64,000 nt of DNA. Source: Candidatus Parabacteroides intestinigallinarum. Lineage in GTDB: Bacteria > Bacteroidota > Bacteroidia > Bacteroidales > Tannerellaceae. Where the stretch lies: assembly GCA_019114945.1 (NCBI GenBank), contig DXEN01000054.1:61386-125385 (forward strand), written 5' to 3'. The notes beneath the pieces were generated by a model, which was given only the letters and a program-made list of their open reading frames with translations, ran no database searches and was not told the DNA's origin. Positions 24,307 to 34,028 of this stretch are shown here, piece after piece. Every line of letters begins with the position of its first letter. Position 1 is the first letter of the stretch. Position numbers and translations under genes: made by a program.

Positions 24307-25011
24307 ATGCGAGCATCTCTTTTCCTGATACCGGTGCCTTTGGGCGATACGGAAACGCGCCACGTGCTGCCGGAATACAATCGCGACGTGATTCTTTCCA
24401 TCCGGCATTTCGTGGTGGAAAACGTACGGACGGCCCGGCGCTTCCTGAAGAAAGTGGAACCCTCGATCGTAATAGACGAGCTTTCCTTCCGCGAACTGAA
24501 CAAACATACGTCGCCCGCCGAGGTGTCCGATTTCCTGCGGCCCTTGGCCGAGGGCCATTCGGTAGGCGTCATCTCGGAAGCGGGATGCCCCGCCATCGCC
24601 GACCCCGGCGCCGACGTGGTAGCCATCGCCCAGCGGAAAGGCTATCCGGTGGTGCCGCTCGTAGGGCCGTCGTCCATCTTGCTCTCGCTGATGGCGTCGG
24701 GCTTCAACGGGCAGAGCTTCGCCTTCCACGGCTACCTGCCCATCGACGCGGCGGAGCGCGTGGCGATGATCAAGAAGATGGAGAGCCGCGTCTACGGGGA
24801 AAGCCAGACGCAACTTTTCATCGAGACGCCTTACCGCAACCAGCGGCTGGTGGAGGAGCTGATACGCGTGTGCCGCCCGTCCACGAAGCTGTGCGTGGCC
24901 GCCGATATCACCTGCGCCGACGAATACATCCGTACGCGCCCGGTGAAGGAATGGGCGGGCAAGCTGCCGGACCTGAGCAAGCGGCCGACGATTTTCTTAC
25001 TTTATAAATAA
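24307..25011 (+). CDS. SAM-dependent methyltransferase, RsmI/tetrapyrrole-methylase type
   Basis: A 234-residue protein: LFLIPVPLGDTETRHVLPEY at the start, GVISEAGCPAIADPGADVV (SAM loop) and VPLVGPSSILLSLMASGFNGQ are RsmI-family signatures. RsmI 2'-O-methylates C1402 of 16S rRNA. This is a shorter, diverged Bacteroidetes type, and the methylated target is not certain. It is followed by the acetyltransferase gene after 24 bases on the same strand. Confidence 0.85.
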   Translation: MRASLFLIPVPLGDTETRHVLPEYNRDVILSIRHFVVENVRTARRFLKKVEPSIVIDELSFRELNKHTSPAEVSDFLRPLAEGHSVGVISEAGCPAIADPGADVVAIAQRKGYPVVPLVGPSSILLSLMASGFNGQSFAFHGYLPIDAAERVAMIKKMESRVYGESQTQLFIETPYRNQRLVEELIRVCRPSTKLCVAADITCADEYIRTRPVKEWAGKLPDLSKRPTIFLLYK

Positions 25012-25035
25012 CACACCGCATAAAAACAATCCAAG

Positions 25036-25608
25036 ATGAGTTATCAAGCGCATGAGACGGCGGTCATCGACACCGGGTGCCACATCGGCGACGGGACGCG
25101 CGTCTGGCATTTCTCGCATATCATGGCCGGCTGCCGGATTGGCAAGGCGTGCAACATCGGGCAGAACGTGGTGGTCTCGCCCGGCGTCACGCTGGGCGAC
25201 AACGTGAAGGTGCAGAACAACGTCTCCATCTACACGGGCGTCGTCTGCGAGGACGACGTGTTCCTTGGGCCGAGCTGCGTCTTCACGAACGTCATCAATC
25301 CCCGAAGCCACGTGCCCCGCAAGGACCAGTTCCGGCCCACACGCGTGGAAAAAGGCGCCTCCATCGGCGCGAACGCCACCATCGTTTGCGGGCACACCAT
25401 CGGACGCTACGCTATGATAGGCGCCGGGGCGGTGGTGACGAAAGACGTCCCACCGTACGCCTTGGTGATGGGAAATCCCGCCCGGCAGGTCGGCTGGGTG
25501 AGCGAGTACGGCCACCGGCTGGAGTTCGACGGCGAGGGCGTCGCCGCCTGCCCGGAGACGGGCCAGCGCTACCGCCTGCGCGACGGGCGATTGCACGAGG
25601 AGAAATAG
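25036..25608 (+). CDS. Left-handed beta-helix sugar N-acetyltransferase (WbpD/WlbB-like)
   Basis: A 190-residue hexapeptide-repeat enzyme. Repeats of the [LIV]-G-x4 type run through about residues 8-150 ([43 protein letters not shown]). [14 protein letters not shown] is characteristic of UDP-2,3-diamino-glucuronate N-acetyltransferases, which make modified sugars for LPS O-antigen or capsule. The C-terminus ([18 protein letters not shown]) is the usual short tail. No other polysaccharide gene is adjacent, so it acts with enzymes encoded elsewhere. Confidence 0.85.
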   Translation: MSYQAHETAVIDTGCHIGDGTRVWHFSHIMAGCRIGKACNIGQNVVVSPGVTLGDNVKVQNNVSIYTGVVCEDDVFLGPSCVFTNVINPRSHVPRKDQFRPTRVEKGASIGANATIVCGHTIGRYAMIGAGAVVTKDVPPYALVMGNPARQVGWVSEYGHRLEFDGEGVAACPETGQRYRLRDGRLHEEK

Positions 25609-25650
25609 GAATCATTCATTCATAAATTAATCATTACACACAAAAGAATC

Positions 25651-27933
25651 ATGAACACACTACGCATGAGATGCGGCTTGCTGGCCTTGGCGCTGGCGGG
25701 CTGCCTGCAAAGCCGGGCGGTAGAGAGCCCGGTGGACTACGTTAGTACGCTGGTGGGGACGCAATCGAAGTACGAGCTTTCCACCGGCAACACCTACCCC
25801 GCCACGGCGATGCCCTGGGGCATGAACTTCTGGACGCCGCAGACGGGACCGATGGGGAACGGATGGACGTACCGCTACGACGCCGACAAGATACGCGGCT
25901 TCAAGCAGACACACCAACCGAGCCCCTGGATGAACGACTACGGGCAGTTCTCCATCATGCCCGTGACGGAAGGGCTGGTGTTCGACGAGGACAAGCGCGC
26001 CAGCTGGTTCTCCCACAAGTCAGAGGTGGCAACGCCCTATTACTACCGCGTCTACCTGGCCGACCACGACGTGACGACCGAGCTGACGCCCACCGAGCGC
26101 GCCGCCAAGTTCCGCTTCACCTTCCCGGAGACCGACAAGGCCTACATCGTGGTCGACGCATTCGACCGCGGCTCGTACGTGAAGGTCATCCCCGAGGAGC
26201 GCAAGATTATCGGCTACACGACGCGCAACTCCGGCGGCGTGCCGCGTAATTTCAAGAACTATTTCGTCGTACGCTTCGATAAAGACTTCACCTTCTCCTC
26301 GTCCGTGAAGAACGGGGCCATCCGTCTCGACGAGCTGGAGGTGAAGGCCAACCACGCGGGCGCCATCATCGGCTTCGCCACGCGGGCCGGCGAGGTGGTG
26401 CATGCCGACGTGGCCTCGTCGTTCATCAGCCCCGAGCAGGCCGAGCTGAACCTGCGCGAATTAGGCGACAAGAGCTTCGACCAGCTGAAGGCCGACGGCA
26501 AGGCGACGTGGAACCGCGTGATGGGACGCGTAGAGGTGGACGACCCGAACATCGACAACCTCCGCACGTTCTACTCCTGCCTCTACCGCTCGCTCCTTTT
26601 CCCCCGGGCCTTCTACGAGATCGACGCCGACGGGAAAGTGATGCACTACAGCCCCTACAACGGCGAGGTGCTGCCGGGCTATATGTTCACCGACACGGGC
26701 TTCTGGGACACGTTCCGCTGCCTTTTCCCCTTCCTCAACCTGATGTATCCCGAGATGAACCAGCGGATGCAGGAGGGATTGGTGAACGCCTACAAGGAGA
26801 GCGGCTTCCTGCCCGAATGGGCCAGCCCGGGACACCGCGACTGCATGGTGGGCAACAACTCGGCCTCCGTCGTGGCGGACGCTTACGCGAAAGGCTTGCG
26901 CGGCTACGATATCGAGACGCTCTGGGAGGCGCTGAAGCACGGCGCGAACGCCCAGCTGCCCCGCACGGCCTCCGGACGCGTGGCCTTCGAGGAATACAAC
27001 CGCCTGGGATACGTGCCCAATAACATCGGCGTAGGCCAGAACGTGGCCCGCACGCTGGAATACGCCTACAACGACTGGACCATCTACACGCTGGGCAAAC
27101 TGCTGGGCAAGCCGGCCAGCGAGACCGACATCTACAAGCAGCGCGCCTTGAACTACCGCAACGTCTACGACCCGACGCGCAAGCTGATGGTGGGCCGCGC
27201 CGACGACGGCACGTTCAACCCCGACTTCGAGGGCACGGACTGGAGCCGCGACTTCTGCGAGGGCAACAGCTGGCACTGGAGCTTCTGCGTCTTCCACGAC
27301 CCGCAAGGGCTTATCGACCTGATGGGCGGCGAGGCCGCGTTCAACCACATGATGGACTCCGTCTTCAAGATGCCCAGCCGATTAGGCATGGAGAGCCGCG
27401 GCATGATACACGAGATGCGCGAGATGCAGGTGATGAACATGGGCCAATACGCCCACGGCAACCAGCCCATCCAGCACATGGTGTACCTCTATAACTATTC
27501 CGGCCAGCCCTGGAAGGCCCAATTCCACGTGCGCGACATCATGCGCAAGCTGTACAGCGCGCAGGCCGACGGCTATTGCGGCGACGAGGACAACGGGCAG
27601 ACATCCGCTTGGTACGTCTTCTCCGCCCTCGGGTTCTACACCGTGTGCCCCGGAACGGACCAGTACGTGCTCGGCACGCCGCTCTTCCGCTCCGTGAAGC
27701 TCCATCTGGAGAACGGCAAGCAGATTACCATCCAGGCCGACAAGGCCGACTGGGAGCATCCGTACATCCAGGCCATGAAGCTGAACGGCAAGAATTACAC
27801 ACGCAACTACCTGACGCACGAGCAGCTGACAAAGGGAGCGAGCATCCGGTTCCAGATGAGCGACACGCCCAACACGGGCCGCGGCACCGCTGACGCCGAC
27901 CGCCCCTACTCCTTCTCGCTCGCCAACGACTGA
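25651..27933 (+). CDS. GH92 family alpha-mannosidase
   Basis: A 760-residue secreted exo-alpha-mannosidase. The signal region is MNTLRMRCGLLALALAGCLQ, where LAGC makes lipidation possible. The N-terminal beta-sandwich (VDYVSTLVGTQSKYELSTGN) is followed by an (alpha/alpha)6 barrel with FTDTGFWDTFRCLFP, the NNSASVVADAYAKG region, and GNQPIQHMVYLYNY and GYCGDEDNGQTSAW, which carry the catalytic acid/base residues of the calcium-dependent GH92 mechanism. It trims mannose from host or yeast glycans in the periplasm. No SusCD pair is close by. Confidence 0.93.
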   Translation: MNTLRMRCGLLALALAGCLQSRAVESPVDYVSTLVGTQSKYELSTGNTYPATAMPWGMNFWTPQTGPMGNGWTYRYDADKIRGFKQTHQPSPWMNDYGQFSIMPVTEGLVFDEDKRASWFSHKSEVATPYYYRVYLADHDVTTELTPTERAAKFRFTFPETDKAYIVVDAFDRGSYVKVIPEERKIIGYTTRNSGGVPRNFKNYFVVRFDKDFTFSSSVKNGAIRLDELEVKANHAGAIIGFATRAGEVVHADVASSFISPEQAELNLRELGDKSFDQLKADGKATWNRVMGRVEVDDPNIDNLRTFYSCLYRSLLFPRAFYEIDADGKVMHYSPYNGEVLPGYMFTDTGFWDTFRCLFPFLNLMYPEMNQRMQEGLVNAYKESGFLPEWASPGHRDCMVGNNSASVVADAYAKGLRGYDIETLWEALKHGANAQLPRTASGRVAFEEYNRLGYVPNNIGVGQNVARTLEYAYNDWTIYTLGKLLGKPASETDIYKQRALNYRNVYDPTRKLMVGRADDGTFNPDFEGTDWSRDFCEGNSWHWSFCVFHDPQGLIDLMGGEAAFNHMMDSVFKMPSRLGMESRGMIHEMREMQVMNMGQYAHGNQPIQHMVYLYNYSGQPWKAQFHVRDIMRKLYSAQADGYCGDEDNGQTSAWYVFSALGFYTVCPGTDQYVLGTPLFRSVKLHLENGKQITIQADKADWEHPYIQAMKLNGKNYTRNYLTHEQLTKGASIRFQMSDTPNTGRGTADADRPYSFSLAND

Positions 27934-27943
27934 TAACGAGCGC

Positions 27944-27980
27944 GGCCACCCGGCTCCCGGACAAGCTCCGGCGGGTGGCC
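27944..27980 (+). terminator. Hairpin after the GH92 gene
   Basis: GGCCACCCG (27944-27952) and CGGGTGGCC (27972-27980) pair perfectly and enclose a nested GC-rich stem. No direct U-tract follows; array B, which ends in a U-tract, comes next. Confidence 0.6.
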
Positions 27981-27984
27981 AAAC

Positions 27985-28028
27985 CCACACAACCGTGTAG
28001 CCGCGACTACACAGTTGTGTTTTTTTCG
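27985..28028 (+). repeat. 22-bp array B, two units with terminator
   Basis: ACACAACCGTGT at 27987 and ACACAGTTGTGT at 28009 are exactly 22 bases apart. Each is a 4-base-arm palindrome around 4 variable bases, with AGCCGCGACT between. The second is followed by TTTTTT, making an intrinsic terminator for GH92 and, at the same place, ending the convergent engB unit. The layout is the same as array A. Confidence 0.7.
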
Positions 28029-28046
28029 CGGCCCGCGATTCGCCGT

Positions 28047-28643
28047 TTACAAACTCTTATTGACCGACTCGATGAAGCCAAGAATCTCCTCGCGGCCCTC
28101 CTTCTTCTCGGACGAGGAAGTGAGGATGGGCGGCAGCTCCTCCCACGTCTCCATCAGTTTCTCTTGATAGACCTTTATGTTCTCCGCCAGCCGGCCCTTG
28201 CTAATCTTGTCTATCTTCGTGAAGATGATGGCGAAGGGAATACCGTTCTCGCCCAGCCACTCCATGAACTCGAGGTCGATCTTCTGCGGGGCGTGCCGGC
28301 AGTCGAGCAAGACGAACAGGCAGGTCAGCTGCTCGCGGTAGAGGGCGTAGCTCTCGATAATCCGCCGCAACCGCTCGCGCGCCTCCTGGCCCCGCTGCGC
28401 GTAGCCGTAGCCGGGCAGGTCGACAAGGTACCACTCGTCGTTGATAAGGAAGTGATTGATAAGCAACGTCTTTCCCGGCGTTTGCGAGGTCATCGCCAAT
28501 CCTTTCTGGTTGGTGAGCATATTGATGAGGGACGATTTCCCCACGTTACTCCGTCCGATGAAAGCGTACTCGGGCAAATCGCCCTCCGGACATTTCCGTA
28601 CGTCCGTGTTGCTGATAACGAATCTTGCGCTTTTGATTTCCAT
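28047..28643 (-). CDS. engB: Ribosome biogenesis GTPase YsxC/EngB
   Basis: A 198-residue TRAFAC GTPase needed for large ribosomal subunit assembly. G1 is [13 protein letters not shown]3 is DLPGYG, G4 is TKID ([13 protein letters not shown]) and G5 is TSSEKKEG. Length is standard. The preceding 126 bases up to the symporter gene hold AT-rich repeats and a CCCCTCT/AGAGGGG hairpin, so it is probably a separate transcript. Confidence 0.95.
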   Translation of the reverse strand: MEIKSARFVISNTDVRKCPEGDLPEYAFIGRSNVGKSSLINMLTNQKGLAMTSQTPGKTLLINHFLINDEWYLVDLPGYGYAQRGQEARERLRRIIESYALYREQLTCLFVLLDCRHAPQKIDLEFMEWLGENGIPFAIIFTKIDKISKGRLAENIKVYQEKLMETWEELPPILTSSSEKKEGREEILGFIESVNKSL

Positions 28644-28703
28644 TTCTATCTAATTTATTTATGATTTATAATTTGTGATTTATGATTTATGGGAGTATCC
28701 ATT

Positions 28704-28719
28704 CCCCTCTTGAGAGGGG
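28704..28719. repeat. CCCCTCT/AGAGGGG hairpin
   Basis: A perfect 7-base-arm palindrome followed by GGCAGGGGGTGTG, flanked by tandem ATTTATG repeats (about 28655-28690). It lies between the symporter gene and engB. It resembles the dispersed hairpin at 18486. Confidence 0.5.
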
Positions 28720-28770
28720 GCAGGGGGTGTGTTATGAATCAATTGACAATGGATAATCATAAATCTAAAA

Positions 28771-30216
28771 TTAACTCTTTCGCTCGCTCAACAGGTAAAG
28801 GCCGCCGAAGGTGAGGCCGCCGTTCACCATCAGCATCTCGTAGCCGAAGGTGTAGCCCGCGTAGCGTTGGGACAGATAGTCCAGCGTGAAGCAGACGAGC
28901 GGCGAGAGCACGCAGATGTACGGCACGTACCGGTCGATGGGCTTCCGCCGCGTGAACAGGCCGAAGACGAACAGGCCTAATAGCGGGCCGTAGGTGTACG
29001 AGGCGATCATGTAGATGGCGTCGATGACGCTCCGGTTGTTCACCGCCTTGAAGGCCAGGATGATGAGCACGAACAGCACGGAGATGAGCAAGTGCACCTT
29101 CAGGCGGGTCCGCTTCGCCTTTCCCGCCTCTTCCCGCTCGATGCCCAGGATGTCCACGCAAAAGGAGGTGGTGAGGGCGGTCAGCGCCGAGTCCGCGCTG
29201 CTGAACGCCGCCGCGATGATGCCGACGGTAAAGAAAATCAGGATGCTATCGCCCAGGATGCCCGACGTGCAGAACATCGGCAGTATGTCGTCGCTCAGCG
29301 CGGGCAGCGGGATGCTCTCCCGCTCCGCCAGCGTAAGCAGGAGCACGCCTAATGAGAGGAACAGGAAGTTGACCGGCGTGAAGGCGAAGCCGTAGGTGTA
29401 CATATTCTTCTGCGCGTCGCGCAAGCTCTTGCAGGAAAGGTTCTTCTGCATCATGTCCTGATCCAGGCCCGTCATGACGATGGTGATGAAGATGCCGCTG
29501 AGGAACTGCTTCGCGAAGTGCTGCGTGCTGTGCCAGTCGCTGAACTCGAAGATACGGAACCGCGGGCTCTCGCCGATGGTCCGTGCCATGCCCACGAAGT
29601 CCAACTCCATCCGGTCCTTCACCTGCCAGATAATCACCACCAGCATCGCCACGAGGCAAATGGCCTGCAGCGTGTCGGTCCAGATAATCGTCCGCACGCC
29701 GCTCCGGAACGTGTAGAGCCACACGAGGAAGATGCTCAGGATAGCCGTCACGACGAAGGGGACGTGCCAGGCGTCGAACACGTACGTCTGCAGGATGAGC
29801 ACCACGAGGTACAGCCGTGCCGCCGCCCCGACAATCTTCGACAGCAGGAAGAACGACGCGCCCGTCTTATAGCCCCGCCGCCCGATGCGTGTGTCCAGAT
29901 AGGCGTAGATGGAGGTCAGCCGCAGCTTGTAGTAAAGCGGCAGCAGGACGTGCGCGATGAGGACGTAGCCGACGAAGAAGCCCAGCACCGTCTGCATATA
30001 GGTCATATCGATGCTCCGCACCATGCCGGGCACGGAGACGAACGTCACGCCCGACAGCGACGTGCCGATCATGCCGATGGAGACGATGTACCACGGCGAC
30101 TTCCGTTCGCCCAGGAAGAACGCCTCGTTGCTATCGCTGCGCCCCGTGATCCACGCGACACCCAACAGGATCGCGAAGTAGACGGCGATGATAATCAGGA
30201 TCGTGTAACTACTCAT
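28771..30216 (-). CDS. Sodium:solute symporter (SSS family)
   Basis: ATG 30216 (MSSYTILIIIAVYFAILLG) is chosen. The 205 upstream codons of the ORF-track entry overlap the 5'-nucleotidase gene in another frame. The 481-residue product has about 13 membrane spans, including GERKSPWYIVSIGMIGTSLSGVTF, quoted here as GMIGTSLSGVTF, the conserved TM region of SSS carriers, and SSADSALTALTTSF with the sodium-site serines. It takes up a solute with Na+. It lies 11 bases downstream of the 5'-nucleotidase gene, so it might import a nucleoside or sugar product, but that is inference. Confidence 0.87.
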   Translation of the reverse strand: MSSYTILIIIAVYFAILLGVAWITGRSDSNEAFFLGERKSPWYIVSIGMIGTSLSGVTFVSVPGMVRSIDMTYMQTVLGFFVGYVLIAHVLLPLYYKLRLTSIYAYLDTRIGRRGYKTGASFFLLSKIVGAAARLYLVVLILQTYVFDAWHVPFVVTAILSIFLVWLYTFRSGVRTIIWTDTLQAICLVAMLVVIIWQVKDRMELDFVGMARTIGESPRFRIFEFSDWHSTQHFAKQFLSGIFITIVMTGLDQDMMQKNLSCKSLRDAQKNMYTYGFAFTPVNFLFLSLGVLLLTLAERESIPLPALSDDILPMFCTSGILGDSILIFFTVGIIAAAFSSADSALTALTTSFCVDILGIEREEAGKAKRTRLKVHLLISVLFVLIILAFKAVNNRSVIDAIYMIASYTYGPLLGLFVFGLFTRRKPIDRYVPYICVLSPLVCFTLDYLSQRYAGYTFGYEMLMVNGGLTFGGLYLLSERKS

Positions 30217-30227
30217 ATCGTAATGGC

Positions 30228-31886
30228 TCAATGCTTTTTCTCGCCCGCGAAGATACGGTTTTCCACCGAAATAACCGGCATACGGGTGGATTCCGTCGTG
30301 ACGGGCTCCCGCAGGGCGCGTAAATAGTCGAAGAACGCGTCGGTGGTGACGATACCTAAACGGTTGAACGCCTCGATCCCGTAGCCGGTGAACAGCGAGG
30401 CGTCGTAGCCATCGCCCCCGTTCGTGATAAAGGCGTCGAGCACCACCACGCACGGCGTGTCGTCGGCGATCTCCATCGCTTGCCCGCCACCGGTGTACAC
30501 CATCTTCCGGATGCGTTCGCCCTCGAAGGTCAGCGTCAGGTCGGAGGATTGCAGATAGCCGTACGCGGGACGACGCCCTTCCTCCAGGAGCTGCCTCAAC
30601 CGCTTGCCATCGAAGCGATACGCCACCACCGGCGAGCCGAAGGGCAACACGTTGCCCGCCCGCAACCGCGTGATCGGCCCTTGGGGCAACGAGGCCCGGA
30701 TGCCGCCGAAGTGGTTCACGCCGACGACCGGGACATCGGCATAGGCCGGCATCCGCTCGCGGAAGCAGTGGACGTAAGCGCTGGTTACCAAGGCGCCGAC
30801 AGGCGTGAAGTCGAGGCTGTTCACGTCCCAATCGTGCGTCAAGGTCTCGCCGGCAGTGGCGAGCACCTCGCTCAGTCCATATCTATCCATGATGCGTCCC
30901 ACCGCCTGGCGGATAGCGGGATGCCCGCTCCCGGCGACACGTATCGTATCGCCGCCCATATAATCGACGCGGCGTATGCCGGCGGAATCGCGTATCAGGA
31001 AAAGCAACTTGCCCACGTGGCTCCCGTTAACGCCCGCCTGCACGATGGGAACATCGTTGACCCGGCGAAGCACCACCTCGTGCGTGTGGCCCGAGATAAT
31101 CGCGTCCACACCCTCGATAAAGGGCAAGTCGCGGGCATCGTCCTCCACGAAGCCTCGCGGGTCCCGCATATCCGTGCCGATATGCGCCAATACGACGATT
31201 AAGTCCACCCGCTCCTCCTGCCTCAACCGGGCGATCGTCCGCTCGCAGGCCCGCGACGGATTGACAAAGCGCAAGCCGTTCACATAGGCCCGAGTCGTCT
31301 TCAGGGGCGTCTCGGTCGTGGTCAGCCCCACGAAAGCCACCCGCAGGAGCGAGCCATCCCGCAAGCGTCGCTCCACGATTCGATAAGGAGCGAGCCAATC
31401 GGGCGAGCGACCGTCGCTCTCCCGCGTGATATTCGCCGCCACATAAGGCATCCGCCGCGCGGCGGTGTCCCGCAAATAAGCGAGTCCCCAATCGAACTCA
31501 TGATTGCCGATGGCGGACATCTCCACGCCCATCGTCCGGCTCATCTCGTCGAAAGGCTCGCCCTTGGTCATCTTGGAGAAATAGCTCCCGCTGAGATTGT
31601 CCCCGCCGGCCACCACGATCGCCCGCGGATAACGCCGCCGCTCGTCGAGGACGGTCCGTGTCAGGCACGCGGCACCCGGAATCGCCTCGTCCGCCGCGAA
31701 CGCCCCGTGGAAATCGTTGAAGGAGAGAATCGCCAACGTATCCGTAAACACCCGTGCCGCCTCCTCATCGGCCGCGAGCTTCCTCTGCCCCGCGCAAGCG
31801 GCGCAAATCAATCCGATAAGGAAAGGGATGCAGAATGGCCACGCCCGCGTGCCCTTCCTTGCCCGGTATTTCGTCGCCCCGCTCAT
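30228..31886 (-). CDS. Periplasmic bifunctional metallophosphatase / 5'-nucleotidase
   Basis: A 552-residue UshA-type enzyme. A hydrophobic leader (PFCIPFLIGLICAACAG) gives export and possibly lipidation. The calcineurin-like domain has SFNDFHGAF, VVAGGDNLSGS, AIGNHEFDWG and SGHTHEVV, the metal-ligand motifs. The C-terminal nucleotidase domain ends with LDAFITNGGDGY. It dephosphorylates nucleotides in the periplasm. It overlaps ppk1 by 4 bases (ATGA) and is followed by the symporter gene, forming a ppk1 - nucleotidase - symporter unit linked to phosphate metabolism. Confidence 0.9.
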   Translation of the reverse strand: MSGATKYRARKGTRAWPFCIPFLIGLICAACAGQRKLAADEEAARVFTDTLAILSFNDFHGAFAADEAIPGAACLTRTVLDERRRYPRAIVVAGGDNLSGSYFSKMTKGEPFDEMSRTMGVEMSAIGNHEFDWGLAYLRDTAARRMPYVAANITRESDGRSPDWLAPYRIVERRLRDGSLLRVAFVGLTTTETPLKTTRAYVNGLRFVNPSRACERTIARLRQEERVDLIVVLAHIGTDMRDPRGFVEDDARDLPFIEGVDAIISGHTHEVVLRRVNDVPIVQAGVNGSHVGKLLFLIRDSAGIRRVDYMGGDTIRVAGSGHPAIRQAVGRIMDRYGLSEVLATAGETLTHDWDVNSLDFTPVGALVTSAYVHCFRERMPAYADVPVVGVNHFGGIRASLPQGPITRLRAGNVLPFGSPVVAYRFDGKRLRQLLEEGRRPAYGYLQSSDLTLTFEGERIRKMVYTGGGQAMEIADDTPCVVVLDAFITNGGDGYDASLFTGYGIEAFNRLGIVTTDAFFDYLRALREPVTTESTRMPVISVENRIFAGEKKH

Positions 31887-33967
31887 CGCCGCTCCTTCCT
31901 ATTCCGCAAATAATTATAAATCTCCAACTGCGAGCGCACTTTCCGCGGATTATCGTCCCACTTAAACTGGTTGCGCAAGCGGTCGTCCAAACGGCACGCT
32001 TTCACGTTATCGCTCAACTGGATGCGCAGGATGTCGATAATCTCCCGCTTGATATCCGGGTCGAGAATCGGGAACGCCGTCTCGATGCGGCGGCTCAAGT
32101 TGCGCTTCATCCAGTCCGCCGAGGTCAGATACACATCCTCCTGCCCGTCGTTGTAGAAATACCAGATCCGCGCGTGCTCCAAGAACATATCCACGATGCG
32201 CGTCACCCGGATCCGGGCGCTATACGGCTGGTCGGGCACCAAGCAGCAGATGCCGCGCACGATCAAGTCGATCTCCACGCCCGCCTCGCTGGCCCGATAC
32301 AGCTCATCTATCATGCGCGTATCGTGCAGCCCGTTCATCTTCAGGACGATCCGGCCCTTCCGTCCTGCCCGCGCGTGCTCGATCTCCCGCTGGATCATCC
32401 GCGTCAGCTCGGGCACCATATTAAACCGTGCCACCAACAGATGCCGGAATGTCGGCTCCCTCAAACGTCCCTCCAAGACGGCGAACACCTTGTTGATATC
32501 CGTGATAATCTCGGCGTTCGAGGTCAGCAACGCCATATCCGAATAAATCTTGGCGGTCTTCTCGTTGAAGTTGCCTGTGCTCAGGTAAGCGAAATCCCGT
32601 CGCTTGCTCCCATCCGAGGCGTCTTTCCGCAAGATCACGGCCACCTTCGCGTGCACCTTCAATCCGGGGATACTGTAAATAATACGGATGCCCGCCTGCT
32701 CCATCCGCTCCGCCGTGCGCATATTGTTCTCCTCGTCGAAGCGCGCCTTCAGCTCCACGAACACGGTCACCCGCTTCCCGTTCCGGGCGGCGCTGATCAG
32801 CGTATTGATCACGGCCGAGTTCTCCGCCACCCGGTATTGCGTAATCTTGATCTCGTCCACCTTCGGGTCGAACGCCGCCTCCATCAGGAAACGAATCAGG
32901 TAATCGAACGACTCATACGGGAAATGCAGCAACACGTCGCGCCGCTTCACCGCCTTGAACACCGAGCCCATCTCATCCAAAAAAGGCACACGCATCGGCA
33001 CGGGCGGATGCCACTCCAAGCGGTCGCCCACGGGGTTGGGCAGCTTGCTCAAATCCTGCAAGTTGTGATAACGCCCGCCCTGCACCAGGTCGTCCGTCCG
33101 GATGCCAAACGCATCGCACAGGAACGCGAGGAAATCGTCGGGCATCGCCCTATCGTACATAAACCGGCTCAAAGCCCCTATCTTACGGCGCTGCACGTTC
33201 TTCCGGATATTCTCCACCAGATTGCCCCGGCTCTCATCGCCGATATAAATATCCGCGTCGCGCGAGATCTTGATGCTATAACAACTATCGATCTCATAAC
33301 CCGGGAAGACACTCGGCAAGTTCGCCCGGATAATATCGTCGACAAACATGATATAATACTTGCCGTCACGCGGAGGCAACTCGATGAAACGTGGGACCTT
33401 CGAATACGGGATTTTCATCAACGCGTAGGAATAAGGCGGCCTCTCGCCCGCGGCGTCATCGGGGCGCTTGCGTCGCTTGCGCATCCGGATGACGAGGTAC
33501 AACCGCCGGTCGCGGATAAACGTCCGGATATCGCCCGCCTGGATCATCACGGGCGCGAGGAACGGAAAGACCTCCTCGTTGAAATACTCCCGGACGAACG
33601 CCTCGTGGAAAGGCTCCGAGCGCTCATTGGGATATAAATAAATGTGTTGGCGATTCAATTCGGGCAGTATCATCTCCGAGAAGACACGGTAATATTCCCG
33701 CTGCTGGCGATTCACCTCACGCGTGATGGCGGCCAGCGTCTCCTCCGCCTCCTCCGCGCTCTCGTCGGCATAATTCTTCCGCATGATCACCGCCCGATGC
33801 TCGGCGACCCGGATCTCATAAAATTCCTCCAAATTCGAGGAATAGATCGAGAGGAACTTAATCCGCTCATAAACAGGGAGCGTGTCGTCCTCCGCCTCCA
33901 ACAAGACCCGGTAGTTGAACGAGAGCCAACTAAGATCTCGTTTGAAATATTGGTATGTATTTTCCAT
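31883..33967 (-). CDS. ppk1: Polyphosphate kinase 1
   Basis: A 694-residue enzyme that reversibly polymerises the gamma-phosphate of ATP into polyphosphate at the inner membrane. The N-terminal domain is FKRDLSWLSFNYRVL with FLSIYSSNLEEFYEIRV. The catalytic-His motif is GLKVHAKVAVI, and a second HKD-like segment appears as LTSADWMKRNL. Length is typical. It heads the unit with the 5'-nucleotidase and symporter genes. An AT-rich segment with TATATTTA (about 33990) may hold the promoter. Confidence 0.95.
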   Translation of the reverse strand: MENTYQYFKRDLSWLSFNYRVLLEAEDDTLPVYERIKFLSIYSSNLEEFYEIRVAEHRAVIMRKNYADESAEEAEETLAAITREVNRQQREYYRVFSEMILPELNRQHIYLYPNERSEPFHEAFVREYFNEEVFPFLAPVMIQAGDIRTFIRDRRLYLVIRMRKRRKRPDDAAGERPPYSYALMKIPYSKVPRFIELPPRDGKYYIMFVDDIIRANLPSVFPGYEIDSCYSIKISRDADIYIGDESRGNLVENIRKNVQRRKIGALSRFMYDRAMPDDFLAFLCDAFGIRTDDLVQGGRYHNLQDLSKLPNPVGDRLEWHPPVPMRVPFLDEMGSVFKAVKRRDVLLHFPYESFDYLIRFLMEAAFDPKVDEIKITQYRVAENSAVINTLISAARNGKRVTVFVELKARFDEENNMRTAERMEQAGIRIIYSIPGLKVHAKVAVILRKDASDGSKRRDFAYLSTGNFNEKTAKIYSDMALLTSNAEIITDINKVFAVLEGRLREPTFRHLLVARFNMVPELTRMIQREIEHARAGRKGRIVLKMNGLHDTRMIDELYRASEAGVEIDLIVRGICCLVPDQPYSARIRVTRIVDMFLEHARIWYFYNDGQEDVYLTSADWMKRNLSRRIETAFPILDPDIKREIIDILRIQLSDNVKACRLDDRLRNQFKWDDNPRKVRSQLEIYNYLRNRKERR

Positions 33968-34028
33968 AATATGCTTATCTTCGGCGCGTAAATATAAAGA
34001 CTTTTAAGCAATAAATAAAGGAAGATCC

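Noticed and set aside
22848-24626. 592-residue methyltransferase reading
   Set aside because: The first 125 codons are antisense to the RsmI-like gene and span two promoters; MELPIDF at 24251 is the family's start.
28771-30831. 686-residue symporter reading
   Set aside because: The first 205 codons overlap the 5'-nucleotidase gene in another frame and are shadow sequence; the membrane protein starts at 30216.
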